Shown piece by piece: positions 8,142 through 18,223 of a stretch of 64,000 bases of DNA (position 1 is its first letter; the number at the start of each line of letters is the position of its first letter). The position numbers and the translations under genes are program-made. Location of the stretch: the NCBI RefSeq assembly GCF_018403185.1, contig NZ_BOSE01000001.1:372001-436000 (forward strand). The letters run 5' to 3'. The notes below the pieces were generated by a model. That model did no database searches. It saw nothing but the letters and a program-made list of their open reading frames with translations, and had not been told where the DNA came from. This DNA comes from Paenibacillus montaniterrae (GTDB lineage: Bacteria; Bacillota; Bacilli; Paenibacillales; Paenibacillaceae).

Positions 8142-8844
8142 TTTTGTACCCGACTCCCCATACCGTTTTGACGAATTTCGGCTTTCTTACGGGTTCCTTC
8201 AGCTTTTCCCGCAATCTTGCGATATGCGCCATAACCGTATTGTTATTATCTAAAAATTTCTCGCCCCACACTTCCTCAAACAGCTGCTCCGACGATACGA
8301 CCTTGCCCTGATTTTCACATAAATACCATAGAATCGAAAATTCGATAGGTGTGAGCGTCAGTTCTTCACCGTATAAGGTGCAGGTATGCGTCTCCTTATT
8401 AATGACAAGCCCGCGAATATCGTGCTCGGTGCGTTCTTTGGCGGTCGTCTGACTTTTCTCGTTATAATTTTTATACCTGCGCAGCTGCGTTTTTACTCTC
8501 GCCATTACCTCCATAGGGTTGAACGGCTTCGTAATATAATCGTCGGCCCCGATCGTTAGTCCAGTTATTTTATCCATATCCTCGATTTTTGCGGTTAGCA
8601 TAATAATCGGGTAAAAATATCGCTCGCGAATTTTACCGCATAGCTTGAAGCCGTCGATATCGGGAAGCATCACATCAAGAATCGCCAAGTCGAATTCCAT
8701 TTGCTCGATTTTCTTCAATGCCTCAGTTCCATTATCGAATTTATGCACGGTATATCCGTCATTTTTCAAATAGACCTCTAATAGATCCGCTATATTTTGC
8801 TCATCCTCGACCACTAAAATGTTAACATTCACTTGCGCTGTCAC
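8134..8844 (-). CDS. vanR: VanR-type response regulator
   Basis: A 236-residue OmpR/PhoB-family regulator. The receiver domain (about 8-125) has the acidic pair ED at 13-14, phospho-acceptor Asp57 in LAILDVMLPD and the conserved Lys in ITKPF. GLTIGADDYITKPF and AQLRRYKNY-like segments match VanR closely. The winged-helix domain (about 140-236) ends in FVKTVWGVGYKIE. Translation starts at a GTG (8844) after AAGGA; no in-frame ATG is near. It probably activates the van operon through the boxes at 13500-13522. Confidence 0.92.
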   Translation of the reverse strand: MTAQVNVNILVVEDEQNIADLLEVYLKNDGYTVHKFDNGTEALKKIEQMEFDLAILDVMLPDIDGFKLCGKIRERYFYPIIMLTAKIEDMDKITGLTIGADDYITKPFNPMEVMARVKTQLRRYKNYNEKSQTTAKERTEHDIRGLVINKETHTCTLYGEELTLTPIEFSILWYLCENQGKVVSSEQLFEEVWGEKFLDNNNTVMAHIARLREKLKEPVRKPKFVKTVWGVGYKIE

Positions 8845-8899
8845 AATCCTTCATCCTCTATTTGCACAGTATTTCTAATGATCTACCGTTGATGCGATC

Positions 8900-8905
8900 A
8901 TTATA
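8900..8905 (-). promoter_or_regulatory. -10 element upstream of vanRS
   Basis: Reading on the minus strand, TATAAT lies about 56 bp upstream of the vanR GTG, between vanR and the repeat cluster. No good -35 hexamer is visible at the normal distance. It suggests vanRS can be transcribed independently of the resistance genes. Confidence 0.45.
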
Positions 8906-8941
8906 CACCAAGGGAATGGCTCATGCCATCTTCTTTAAGCA

Positions 8942-9264
8942 GAAGTTCAAAAAGCACGACTTTGATGACGATGTGTTGGCGCTGTAGTGGATTCGACGGC
9001 GAATATGTCACGCTACCGAAGGCTCCGGTGCTCACGTAGGTGTATCTACGCTGTGCTCCTCGCCTTCTGGTATCGAGCCATCTTCTTGGTCCTGAAAGCC
9101 CTGCTTTTTGAACCTACATTGAAAGCGGAAGTTCAAAAAGCACGGCTTTGATGACGATGTGTGGCGTTGTAGTGGGTTCGACGGCGAATATGTCACGCTA
9201 TCGAAGGCTGCGGTGCTCACGTAGGTCTATCTACGCTGTGCTCCTCGCCTTCTGGTATCGAGCC
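8942..9264 (-). repeat. Dispersed repeat cluster A (one full and one truncated unit)
   Basis: Unit A1 (about 8942-9116) runs from AGTTCAAAAAGC to GCTTTTTGAACC. Unit A2 (about 9127-9264) starts alike but stops after TATCGAGCC, where vanTm coding sequence begins. Both contain the conserved core with GTAG-N6-CTAC near the centre. The strand given is a convention: clusters A and B share one orientation, the other three the opposite. The cluster separates vanTm from vanR, and unit A2 supplies the last codons and stop of vanTm. Confidence 0.9.
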
Positions 9265-10273
9265 TGACTATGATGACCGAGGCAATAGTGGACAGCAGCA
9301 GAACGGATATAAAGTGACCGATGCTGTTCGTTTGCAGCAGCCAGCTAAGATCAGTAGCCTTGCCGATGCCGCGCACAAGCACGATCATGAGCGGATGAAT
9401 GATATAAAGCCATGTGCTGATTTGTCGTAAATGCCGATTGCTCTTGCCCTGCAGTGCCAGCAGCCATTGGAACAGGCAATAAACAGCTGGAACTAGGAAG
9501 ATATACATGCTGTCATGTCTCGGCCAACCTAAATGCTCAAGCAGCATGCCTTCGGTAAGCATCAAGCCCAGACAGACGGCAAAGCCGATCGCGCTTTGGC
9601 TCTGCTGCGAGAGTTTCACTTTCTTTGCTTCCAGTGCCTTCGATCGCAGCGCAAGACTCGCGCCTAGTGCGAGAAAGATCGGCGCAAAAAACAGCCCATT
9701 TCTCGTATAGTCGAACAGCAAAAACATTTGCTCATAGAGCGCATGCAGCGGAGAGCTCATCTGAGCTAATCCGAAGTAGCTGTCGCCAAGCAGCCCAATC
9801 ATGTACAGCAAGCTGCTGATCATTAGCAGCAGCGAAAAGGAAAGCTTCTTGTACAAAAATACCGTAATATAAATGCCCAAAATCAACGCCGGAAAATACC
9901 ATAGATGATACAACGTGCCGTCGAACACAATATCTTGCAGCAGCCCGAGCAAGCCAAGCTCTTTAAAATCACCGGCGTACACGTTGATCGGCACATATAA
10001 AATGATCGACAGCAGATAAAGAAGTGCAATTCGGGACACATACCGATTGACCACGGACCAGCTCAAACGACCAGCTTCATCCGACTTGCAAAACAGAAAG
10101 AAGCCAGCGGCCATGAAAAAGAACGGTACAGCCAGCCGCGCAATGATGCCGGTAAGCAGAAAGTCTCCATATTCGGTATAGGTTGCCAAGGGACGCGTAT
10201 GGATCATAATAACGAGGACCGCCGCAATGATTCTGAAGTAATCAACCGCCCCGTAGCTTGTTTTCGATGTCAT
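9227..10273 (-). CDS. vanTm: VanT membrane component (acyltransferase-3-like), separate gene
   Basis: A 348-residue protein with about ten membrane helices that matches the N-terminal membrane half of VanT serine racemases rather than generic acyltransferases. Shared signatures are YFRIIAAVLVIMIHTRPL, RLAVPFFFMAAGFF, LYHLWYFPALI, TRNGLFFAPIFLALG, RHDSMYIF and STWLYIIHP. In VanC and VanG systems this half is fused to the racemase and is thought to take up L-Ser; in VanL, as I recall, it is a separate gene (vanTm). Here it follows the ligase by 40 bp. The last ten or so residues (DTRRRGAQRR) are encoded by the truncated repeat unit A2, so the original C-terminus has been altered. Confidence 0.87.
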   Translation of the reverse strand: MTSKTSYGAVDYFRIIAAVLVIMIHTRPLATYTEYGDFLLTGIIARLAVPFFFMAAGFFLFCKSDEAGRLSWSVVNRYVSRIALLYLLSIILYVPINVYAGDFKELGLLGLLQDIVFDGTLYHLWYFPALILGIYITVFLYKKLSFSLLLMISSLLYMIGLLGDSYFGLAQMSSPLHALYEQMFLLFDYTRNGLFFAPIFLALGASLALRSKALEAKKVKLSQQSQSAIGFAVCLGLMLTEGMLLEHLGWPRHDSMYIFLVPAVYCLFQWLLALQGKSNRHLRQISTWLYIIHPLMIVLVRGIGKATDLSWLLQTNSIGHFISVLLLSTIASVIIVRLDTRRRGAQRR

Positions 10274-10313
10274 TCAGGCAGCCGCCCTTCCCCTTCGCAA
10301 ATATGCATAATGG

Positions 10314-11375
10314 TCATGCGCCAGCCCACTCCTCGGCGGCGAGCTCAATCAGCCTGTCGAGAATTTGTCCATAGGCAAGCCCGCTTGCCCGCAGCATGTT
10401 AGGATAGCGGGAGCTTGCGGTGAAGCCCGGTATCGTATTTACTTCGTTGAATACAATACGTCCATCAGCAGTGATAAACATATCGACACGTGCAAAGCCT
10501 TTGCAGCCCAATACTTCATAAATCGCTCGCGCCGTCTCTTTTACTTTGCTTGCTGTATGGTCGTCAATGCGAGCTGGCAGGTGGATCGTGGAATGGGCCA
10601 ACGTATACTTTTCAGCGTAATCGAAAAAATCTGCCTGCAGCTCGATTTCGTCAATTACGCCGATCATCGGATCGGAATTGCCGAGCACTGCGCACCCTAC
10701 CTCAAATCCTTCGATATTTTGCTCAACAACGACCTTGCTGTCATGAGCAAAGGCGTTTTCGATGCCGGCAGCGAGCTGCTCCATGCTGTACACCTTGGCA
10801 ATGCCGAGCGATGAACCGGATCTTGCCGGCTTGACGAACAGCGGAAAGCCCAGCTGCTGTGCGACTGACAGGCTCTCCTCCATGCTCTCGCCCTTATAAA
10901 GGGTAAGTGAGCGCGGCGTTTCAATGCCCGCTGTCTGCACCAGCTTATGCGCCAGCTCCTTGTCCATGCACAGCGCAGAGCACAGCATGCCGCAGCCTAC
11001 GAACGGGATTCCTGCAAGCTCAAGCAGCCCCTGCAAGGTTCCATCCTCACCATATTTGCCATGCAGCACCGGGAATACAACATCGACCGGCGTAATGCGA
11101 AACTCTGTTCCTGCAAGCTCCACCAAGCCCTTAACGTCCCTGCTTGGCGAGAAAAAGGACGGTGTACAGCTCGGATGCTCATGCCAGCGATCAAGACGAA
11201 TGTCCTCGATGCTTCCGCCATAGCGCAGCCAATTTCCTTCCCGGGTAATTCCAATTAAAACAAGCTCATACTTAGCTGTGTCCAAATGCTCGATTACCGC
11301 AGCAGCAGAGTTTAAAGATACGTCGTACTCACCAGAGCGGCCGCCGAACAAAATGGCAATGGTTTGTTTATTCAT
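10314..11375 (-). CDS. VanC/VanG-type D-alanine--D-serine ligase
   Basis: A 353-residue ATP-grasp ligase that joins D-Ala to a second D-amino acid. It shows GGRSGEYDVSLNSA at the N-terminus, VLHGKYGEDGTLQGLLEL, the ATP-grasp segment FVKPARSGSSLGI, and FNEVNTIPGFTASSRYP near the C-terminus. The omega-loop reads FFDYAEKYTLAHSTIHLPAR; EKY(T/Q) is the signature of D-Ser-type VanC/E/G/L/N ligases, whereas D-Lac ligases differ there. The ATG at 11375 is preferred over the GTG at 11378 because AAGGGGG is about 9 bp before it. The start overlaps the vanXY stop. Specificity for D-Ser is inferred from the motif and neighbours. Confidence 0.88.
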   Translation of the reverse strand: MNKQTIAILFGGRSGEYDVSLNSAAAVIEHLDTAKYELVLIGITREGNWLRYGGSIEDIRLDRWHEHPSCTPSFFSPSRDVKGLVELAGTEFRITPVDVVFPVLHGKYGEDGTLQGLLELAGIPFVGCGMLCSALCMDKELAHKLVQTAGIETPRSLTLYKGESMEESLSVAQQLGFPLFVKPARSGSSLGIAKVYSMEQLAAGIENAFAHDSKVVVEQNIEGFEVGCAVLGNSDPMIGVIDEIELQADFFDYAEKYTLAHSTIHLPARIDDHTASKVKETARAIYEVLGCKGFARVDMFITADGRIVFNEVNTIPGFTASSRYPNMLRASGLAYGQILDRLIELAAEEWAGA

Positions 11376-12208
11376 CACATATTCCCCCTTACGCCTGGCA
11401 GTTTTTCCTGATGCTTGGTCATCACAGTTACGATAAAGCCGTCACGATTGTTTCCGGAGACGCGGTAAACGTCGCTTTGCAGGATAGGAATCTCGGTATG
11501 ACTCCCTTCCTCTGCCGGCACATAATAAATGCTCGTTGTAGCATGCTTTTCTTGCACCACAAGCTGCTCTCCGTCATAGCGATAATGTTGCACAAAGTCG
11601 ATATACTCCTCCAGACAAAGATCATGCTGCTCCATCAATTTTGCATGAGGATAGCCTACGTAACGAAAATGCCATGGTTCATAGGCAATACGAGTAATCG
11701 ACTGTTTTTCCCGCTTATAGCGGAGAATAAAGCCGTAATCTGCGGCATGCTGCCTGAAGGACTTGTATATTCCCGTATCCGGAAATGCTGGTGCGATAAA
11801 ATCGAGCGTTGCTTTCAATCTGCCAACGTCGATCGCAAGACCCGTTTGATGCTCACTGTGACCGGGCCACGCGACATATTTGGACGTATAGGCTGCCCCT
11901 CGTTCAATAAGCGAATCATTATAAATTTGCGTTTGCTCCTTCTTGGTGCGATAGCCGCTGACGGCAACAATGTCGTCGATCCCTCCGCAAGCCTGCAGCA
12001 GCAAATGCAATTGCTCAAGACATGTTTTTTCCAGCTTCATGCCTTTATCGATTTGCTTTATGGAAGGAAAGGTGTCAACAGCGATAAGCTGCTTCGCTTT
12101 TTTTCTAACAGGATGCTGTTGGTTGACCAACACTAAATGCCCGTTGAATTGTTCATCATTGCTTACTTGAATGCTATAATGCGCTTGCTTTACTTGGGAT
12201 GCGTTCAT
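11375..12208 (-). CDS. vanXY: VanXY-type D,D-dipeptidase/D,D-carboxypeptidase
   Basis: A 277-residue zinc peptidase that should remove D-Ala-ending precursors. It follows VanXYC closely: SGYRTKKEQTQIYNDSL, GAAYTSKYVAWPGHSEHQ, GLAIDVG, YGFILRYKREKQSIT and AYEPWHFRYVGYPH. Zinc ligands are His of SEHQ, Asp of AIDVG and His of EPWHF, with the adjacent Glu catalytic. There is no signal peptide or membrane anchor, as in VanXY and unlike VanY. The ATG at 12208 has GGAGG 9 bp upstream and overlaps the racemase end by 35 bp. A C-terminal extension of about 60 residues, beyond the end of VanXYC, has no recognised role. Confidence 0.9.
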   Translation of the reverse strand: MNASQVKQAHYSIQVSNDEQFNGHLVLVNQQHPVRKKAKQLIAVDTFPSIKQIDKGMKLEKTCLEQLHLLLQACGGIDDIVAVSGYRTKKEQTQIYNDSLIERGAAYTSKYVAWPGHSEHQTGLAIDVGRLKATLDFIAPAFPDTGIYKSFRQHAADYGFILRYKREKQSITRIAYEPWHFRYVGYPHAKLMEQHDLCLEEYIDFVQHYRYDGEQLVVQEKHATTSIYYVPAEEGSHTEIPILQSDVYRVSGNNRDGFIVTVMTKHQEKLPGVRGNM

Positions 12209-13367
12209 TTGTTTTTCCTCCACTTCTTTTATATGTTCTTGTAACGCGGTTAGTAATGGAGCTCGAGATTTCCTGCGGCACGCTGCCGATATGTTCGGCC
12301 AATTCTTGTATGGAGATGCTTTCCTCTCCCGCACCGCCAATTAGCGTAACCTTCTCCCCTGGCGGCACATATGCCGGCAGCTGCACCATTAACTGATCCA
12401 TCGAAATTTTCCCGATCACCTTGGCGCGGCAGCCCCCAACGAGCACGTCGGTAAGCTGCATTCTTTGTGTCCAGCCATCGGCGTAACCGATCGGCACCGT
12501 ACCAATCCATTGCTCTGTTTGCGCCTGATAGGCGTTGTCGTAGCCAATATAGTCCCCTTTGTTTACCCTTTTCGTCTGGAGCAACCGACTATGCAGACTC
12601 ATTGCCGGCTTTAGCTCGAGACTTTGTATATGCTGCTTCGGATAAAAGCCATGCATCGCAGCTCCGATGCGCACCATGTCCATAGACAGCTCAGGGAAAC
12701 GAAGTGCTGCTACGCTTCCCGCACAATGATAATGGTTGATCGGCATAGGGAGCTCGCTGCTCCATCGTTTCATGTCCTGAAAACGTTGAATTTGCTGCTC
12801 TAGATAGCTGGTATCTGCATGACCGGCCGTGGCAAAATGTGTATAAAATCCGTCCACAACGATATCTGGCGCAAGCAGCCACGGAACGAGCTCTTGCCAA
12901 TCCTGTCTGGTGCGAATTCCGATGCGCCCAAGGCCCGTATCCATTTTGAGATGAACCTGCAGTTTATGCTTGGTGTGAACGGGCTTGTAGGCTCGCATTT
13001 CCTGAAACCAGGAGGCTTGTGTGACGGTAAGCATTAAATCGTACTCCAGTGCCAGTGGAGTGAGCTCCGGGCGAATCGGCGTTAATATAAGAATGGGCAG
13101 CGTCAAGCCGGCATGTCTTAACCGGATCGCTTCCTCGATAAAGGCAACCGCCAAATAATCTGCTCCAGCCAGAGCTGCCTCCTTTGCCGTTTGCACATCG
13201 CCATGACCGTACGCATTTGCTTTTACAACCGCCATCAGCTTGGTCGAAGCGGGCAAATAATTGCGGATAGCCAGAAGGTTCTCGCGAATTTGCATCAAAT
13301 CAATTTCGGCCCAGGTGTCAGGTTCTATCGCTGTATGGCTGTATATTTTGAAGCGCGACTGGCTCAT
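12174..13367 (-). CDS. vanTr: VanT-type serine/alanine racemase (catalytic domain only)
   Basis: A 397-residue PLP-dependent racemase of the alanine-racemase fold without a membrane domain. The PLP lysine is Lys49 in AVVKANAYGHG, the second catalytic Tyr lies in YIGYDNAYQAQ, and WIGTVPIGYADG follows. Near the C-terminus, where alanine racemases have ISYRVPR, it reads ITNRVTR, placing Asn373 at the Tyr354 position; as I recall, VanTG also has Asn there (Asn696) and the residue governs serine use. The ATG at 13367 has GGGAGG at good spacing; the longer frame to 13412 has none. First gene of the operon, preceded by VanR-box-like repeats. Confidence 0.87.
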   Translation of the reverse strand: MSQSRFKIYSHTAIEPDTWAEIDLMQIRENLLAIRNYLPASTKLMAVVKANAYGHGDVQTAKEAALAGADYLAVAFIEEAIRLRHAGLTLPILILTPIRPELTPLALEYDLMLTVTQASWFQEMRAYKPVHTKHKLQVHLKMDTGLGRIGIRTRQDWQELVPWLLAPDIVVDGFYTHFATAGHADTSYLEQQIQRFQDMKRWSSELPMPINHYHCAGSVAALRFPELSMDMVRIGAAMHGFYPKQHIQSLELKPAMSLHSRLLQTKRVNKGDYIGYDNAYQAQTEQWIGTVPIGYADGWTQRMQLTDVLVGGCRAKVIGKISMDQLMVQLPAYVPPGEKVTLIGGAGEESISIQELAEHIGSVPQEISSSITNRVTRTYKRSGGKTNERIPSKASAL

Positions 13368-13499
13368 CGTAATTCCTCCCGTGCATGTCCATGTAAGTTG
13401 TTCTGGATTCATTTCAGCTTGTTCGCTAATACCATCTTACCGAGACCAACGCTACGATTTATTCGCTGCTTATCACAGTAATCTAATTTTTCTATGCGG

Positions 13500-13522
13500 A
13501 TTTTCTTACGAAATTCTTACAG
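13500..13522 (-). promoter_or_regulatory. Tandem VanR-box-like sites upstream of the van operon
   Basis: On the minus strand CTGTAAGAATTT and TCGTAAGAAAAT stand in tandem, sharing GTAAGAA with an 11-bp period. The published VanR consensus, as I recall it, is TCGTANGAAATT; the second box matches 11 of 12 positions. They lie about 135 bp before the racemase ATG and just after the terminator of the preceding gene, which suits activation of the operon by phospho-VanR. Confidence 0.72.
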
Positions 13523-13542
13523 CCCGGCTTTTTTGACACAAC

Positions 13543-13576
13543 AAAAAAGCAGCCGGCTCATATGCTGGCTGCTTTG
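13543..13576 (-). terminator. Rho-independent terminator
   Basis: AAAGCAGCC pairs with GGCTGCTTT and is followed by six T on the minus strand. It ends the small gene at 13585-13803 and insulates the van operon promoter. Confidence 0.85.
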
Positions 13577-13584
13577 CCTTTCCC

Positions 13585-13803
13585 TCACCATATTTTAATT
13601 TCTAAGGATGGATGCTGCTCAGCAAGCTCCTTGTTCATGGCTATCATCTGCTTATTATCCACCATATCTATCGTTCTTATATACCCTCCATTCTCTTTAT
13701 GATAAATAAAATCAATCTTGTTTTGAATTAACATGGACGAGACAGCAGAAAGCCCTTCTTTTTCTCCGCTGTAGCGGATGACAGACTTTTTGGAGTGAAA
13801 CAT
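13585..13803 (-). CDS. Small hypothetical protein (72 aa)
   Basis: The ATG at 13803 is preceded by AAAGGAGG at about 9 bp; a longer frame to 13824 lacks a site. The protein is charged and soluble, with an alternating beta/alpha pattern (SVIRYSGEKEGLSAVSSML, then KIDFIYH and YIRTIDMVDN). No family was recognised. It has its own terminator and sits between rph and the van operon without obvious coupling to either. Confidence 0.65.
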   Translation of the reverse strand: MFHSKKSVIRYSGEKEGLSAVSSMLIQNKIDFIYHKENGGYIRTIDMVDNKQMIAMNKELAEQHPSLEIKIW

Positions 13804-13914
13804 GCTGCCGTTCCTCCTTTCCATTTTGCAGGCTTATATGTATCATATGGAGCTCGTGTAATAATTGCTTGGTCGTTTTATTCATTTCCGATCCGTCCGC
13901 AGCTACTTCTTATG

Positions 13915-13947
13915 ACAAAAAAAGGGCGACCGAATCGATCGCCCTTT
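13915..13947 (-). terminator. Rho-independent terminator of rph
   Basis: AAAGGGCGA (13921-13929) pairs with TCGCCCTTT (13939-13947); on the minus strand seven T follow. Confidence 0.88.
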
Positions 13948-13958
13948 CTCATTATCGT

Positions 13959-16601
<2,643 letters not shown>

Positions 16602-16636
16602 TCAAATCTCCCCTAACCAGTAAATTGAAAAAACAG

Positions 16637-16675
16637 TTGACAAGAGCTTTAGCTGCATGCTACAATTAAATTGTA
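16637..16675. promoter_or_regulatory. Promoter-like element divergent from rph
   Basis: TTGACA (16637-16642) and TACAAT (16661-16666) with an 18-bp spacer read on the plus strand, away from rph. TACAATT-A-AATTGTA at 16661-16675 is an inverted repeat that also puts a TACAAT on the minus strand towards rph. No plus-strand gene follows before the terminator at 16766-16810, so the plus transcript may be a short RNA or the element may mainly serve rph. Confidence 0.4.
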
Positions 16676-16765
16676 AGATGAACTAACTATGTCCAAATAT
16701 GATGGGATCAGTAGTGATTCGATTGTATCACTCTGTCTGTTTCTATGCAATATAAAATTTTTCCA

Positions 16766-16810
16766 AGAAAAAACGAGCTCTGCATAAAAGCAGCAGCTCG
16801 TTTTTTTCTT
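16766..16810. terminator. Bidirectional terminator
   Basis: AAGAAAAAACGAGCT pairs with AGCTCGTTTTTTTCTT, giving T-runs on both strands. It ends the minus-strand operon at 16823-18112 and could end any plus-strand transcript from 16637. The rest of the 16602-16822 gap holds only the promoter-like element. Confidence 0.87.
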
Positions 16811-16822
16811 GGATTATTTAAT

Positions 16823-17149
16823 TTACACAGCCTCATCAATAAGCTCCATTATAATGGCGAGTATGAATACTACAAGCACAGCGCTGGCTAGCACCGCTAT
16901 TCTTATGCCAATACGAACAAACCATTTTTTAGGCGCAATCCGCTCATTTATGCGCTCCATATAAAACGCCCCGCCTGCAATTAGAAAAACGAGCCCGTTA
17001 AAAATATAGTCCCCTGCTGACTGTGGCTTAGGAGTGTAAGCCTGCAGTCCGATCGTGTTCCTCATGCTCTCATCTCTAGGGAAAACCGCCATAATAGCTG
17101 CCATGACAAGGTGCAAAATTAAAAAACCAACGACAATCCAACCTACCAT
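16823..17149 (-). CDS. Small membrane protein of unknown function
   Basis: A 108-residue protein with three hydrophobic segments: about 3-22, a middle one around YIFNGLVFLIAGGAFYM, and a C-terminal one of over 20 residues. The ATG at 17149 follows the stop of the preceding gene by 4 bp, with TAAGG just upstream; longer readings would overlap that gene fully. No motif was recognised. It is the last gene of a three-gene operon with 17154-17618 and the GyrI-like gene. Confidence 0.6.
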   Translation of the reverse strand: MVGWIVVGFLILHLVMAAIMAVFPRDESMRNTIGLQAYTPKPQSAGDYIFNGLVFLIAGGAFYMERINERIAPKKWFVRIGIRIAVLASAVLVVFILAIIMELIDEAV

Positions 17150-17153
17150 TACC

Positions 17154-17618
17154 TTAGTATTCCCCTTTGATGACAAAGAAAGAGCCGCGAATCGTTCCAG
17201 CCAGTTTGGATTTCTGTCTGGCAAACTTGAATTTACCCTCCAGCTCCTTTGGCACTTCCATTCCTTCAGCAAGCTTAAAGCCTACAGCCCGCTTCTTAGG
17301 ATCATCAAGCGTATATAAGACGTTAACCGCGAGACCATCCTCATAAAAAACGTGGGTCCATTTAATATTTTCCACTTGCAAGCTCGATGTTTCTAACGGC
17401 TTGGCTGCAAATTCAATATTGCGCTCTTGCTTCAAAATCCGTTTCACATAATCAATCGTCTCCTGGCTTTCGCTAGCTGGCACAACCGTAAATGGATGCT
17501 TATATTTGGTCATAAAGTAACGAGCCTCGTTTGCTCGCAAGCCGGCAAGTGCTTCTGCTACCGGCGATGATTCCAAGCCAAGTGTAGACACGTTTTTAAA
17601 GTCAACGATATAGGACAT
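17154..17618 (-). CDS. Hypothetical protein
   Basis: A 154-residue soluble protein with no signal peptide, starting at the ATG at 17618 seven bases after AGGTGG. It has an N-terminal SYIVDFKNVSTLGLESSP segment and a basic C-terminal stretch (GKFKFARQKSKLAGTIRGSF). It was not recognised as any family. It lies 14 bp behind the GyrI-like gene and directly before the small membrane protein, so all three are probably made together under the divergent WYL regulator. Confidence 0.6.
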   Translation of the reverse strand: MSYIVDFKNVSTLGLESSPVAEALAGLRANEARYFMTKYKHPFTVVPASESQETIDYVKRILKQERNIEFAAKPLETSSLQVENIKWTHVFYEDGLAVNVLYTLDDPKKRAVGFKLAEGMEVPKELEGKFKFARQKSKLAGTIRGSFFVIKGEY

Positions 17619-17632
17619 GTTCAATCCACCTC

Positions 17633-18112
17633 TTATTTTCTAATAACCGGAATCCACACCTCGCCAAATACTAAGCCGTTGCGCTGCCCCATTTCGACTG
17701 TTGTATTTGGCCCGCCGACATAAGCGAAATCTTTCGCTTCCGGCAAAACTTGACCGAAGGCAATGCCTGTCAGCATATTGCCAAGCTGCTCAGCAGTTTC
17801 CGCTTCCCCTTGAACAACTAAGTATTCCCCTTTCGGAAATTGGATCATTCTCGTTGCTTCAGGCAGCGTGTCCTCTGTCAACACACCAGCGTAGTACATC
17901 ATCTTGTTGTTGACGGCTTCATTAACTGCAAAAATATATTCGTTAGCGGCAATCTTCTTTAAAGTGTCAAGCGTTCCATCTTGTTGAATAGTCGTCCAGA
18001 AATCAGCCTTCTCTTTGTTAATGCCCGCATAATCTGTATAGTCGCTCTTAAGCTCAATGCCAATCCCCAATACAGTAAAGCTGTCTTTTTCCGCAAGCGT
18101 ATAATTTGCCAT
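17633..18112 (-). CDS. GyrI-like effector-binding domain protein
   Basis: A 159-residue stand-alone GyrI/AraC-effector-binding fold. Typical parts are the N-terminal FTVLGIGIEL strand, YYAGVLTEDTLPEATRMIQFPKGEYLVVQGE in the middle, and a C-terminal EVWIPVIRK strand. Such proteins bind or hydrolyse small hydrophobic, often cationic, molecules and are frequently encoded beside regulators. The ATG at 18112 is chosen because the earlier ATG at 18124 directly abuts AAAGG; the choice is not certain. It is divergent from a WYL-domain regulator 99 bp away. Confidence 0.72.
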   Translation of the reverse strand: MANYTLAEKDSFTVLGIGIELKSDYTDYAGINKEKADFWTTIQQDGTLDTLKKIAANEYIFAVNEAVNNKMMYYAGVLTEDTLPEATRMIQFPKGEYLVVQGEAETAEQLGNMLTGIAFGQVLPEAKDFAYVGGPNTTVEMGQRNGLVFGEVWIPVIRK

Positions 18113-18223
18113 GTTCAAATCCATCCTTTGTTTAATTTTTTTTCAAATGATTTGTCTTTTCACTTGATAGGTATATAATAGCGTTAAATCATGTCAAAAA
18201 ATGATACTGTTTAGGAGGGCCCG

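Noticed and set aside
8942..9264. Insertion sequence interpretation of the repeat clusters
   Set aside because: No transposase frame, and units occur as degenerate tandem copies; a non-autonomous element remains possible but unproven.
9227..10273. Generic acyltransferase-3 (O-acetyltransferase) call
   Set aside because: Stretches across the protein match the VanT membrane half specifically and the gene is in the van operon.
10365..11258. Several plus-strand frames over the ligase gene
   Set aside because: They are antisense shadows of a well-supported gene and lack start signals.
7029..13367. VanA/VanB-type D-Ala-D-Lac system
   Set aside because: No VanH dehydrogenase or VanX dipeptidase is present, and the ligase has the EKYT omega-loop signature of D-Ser ligases.
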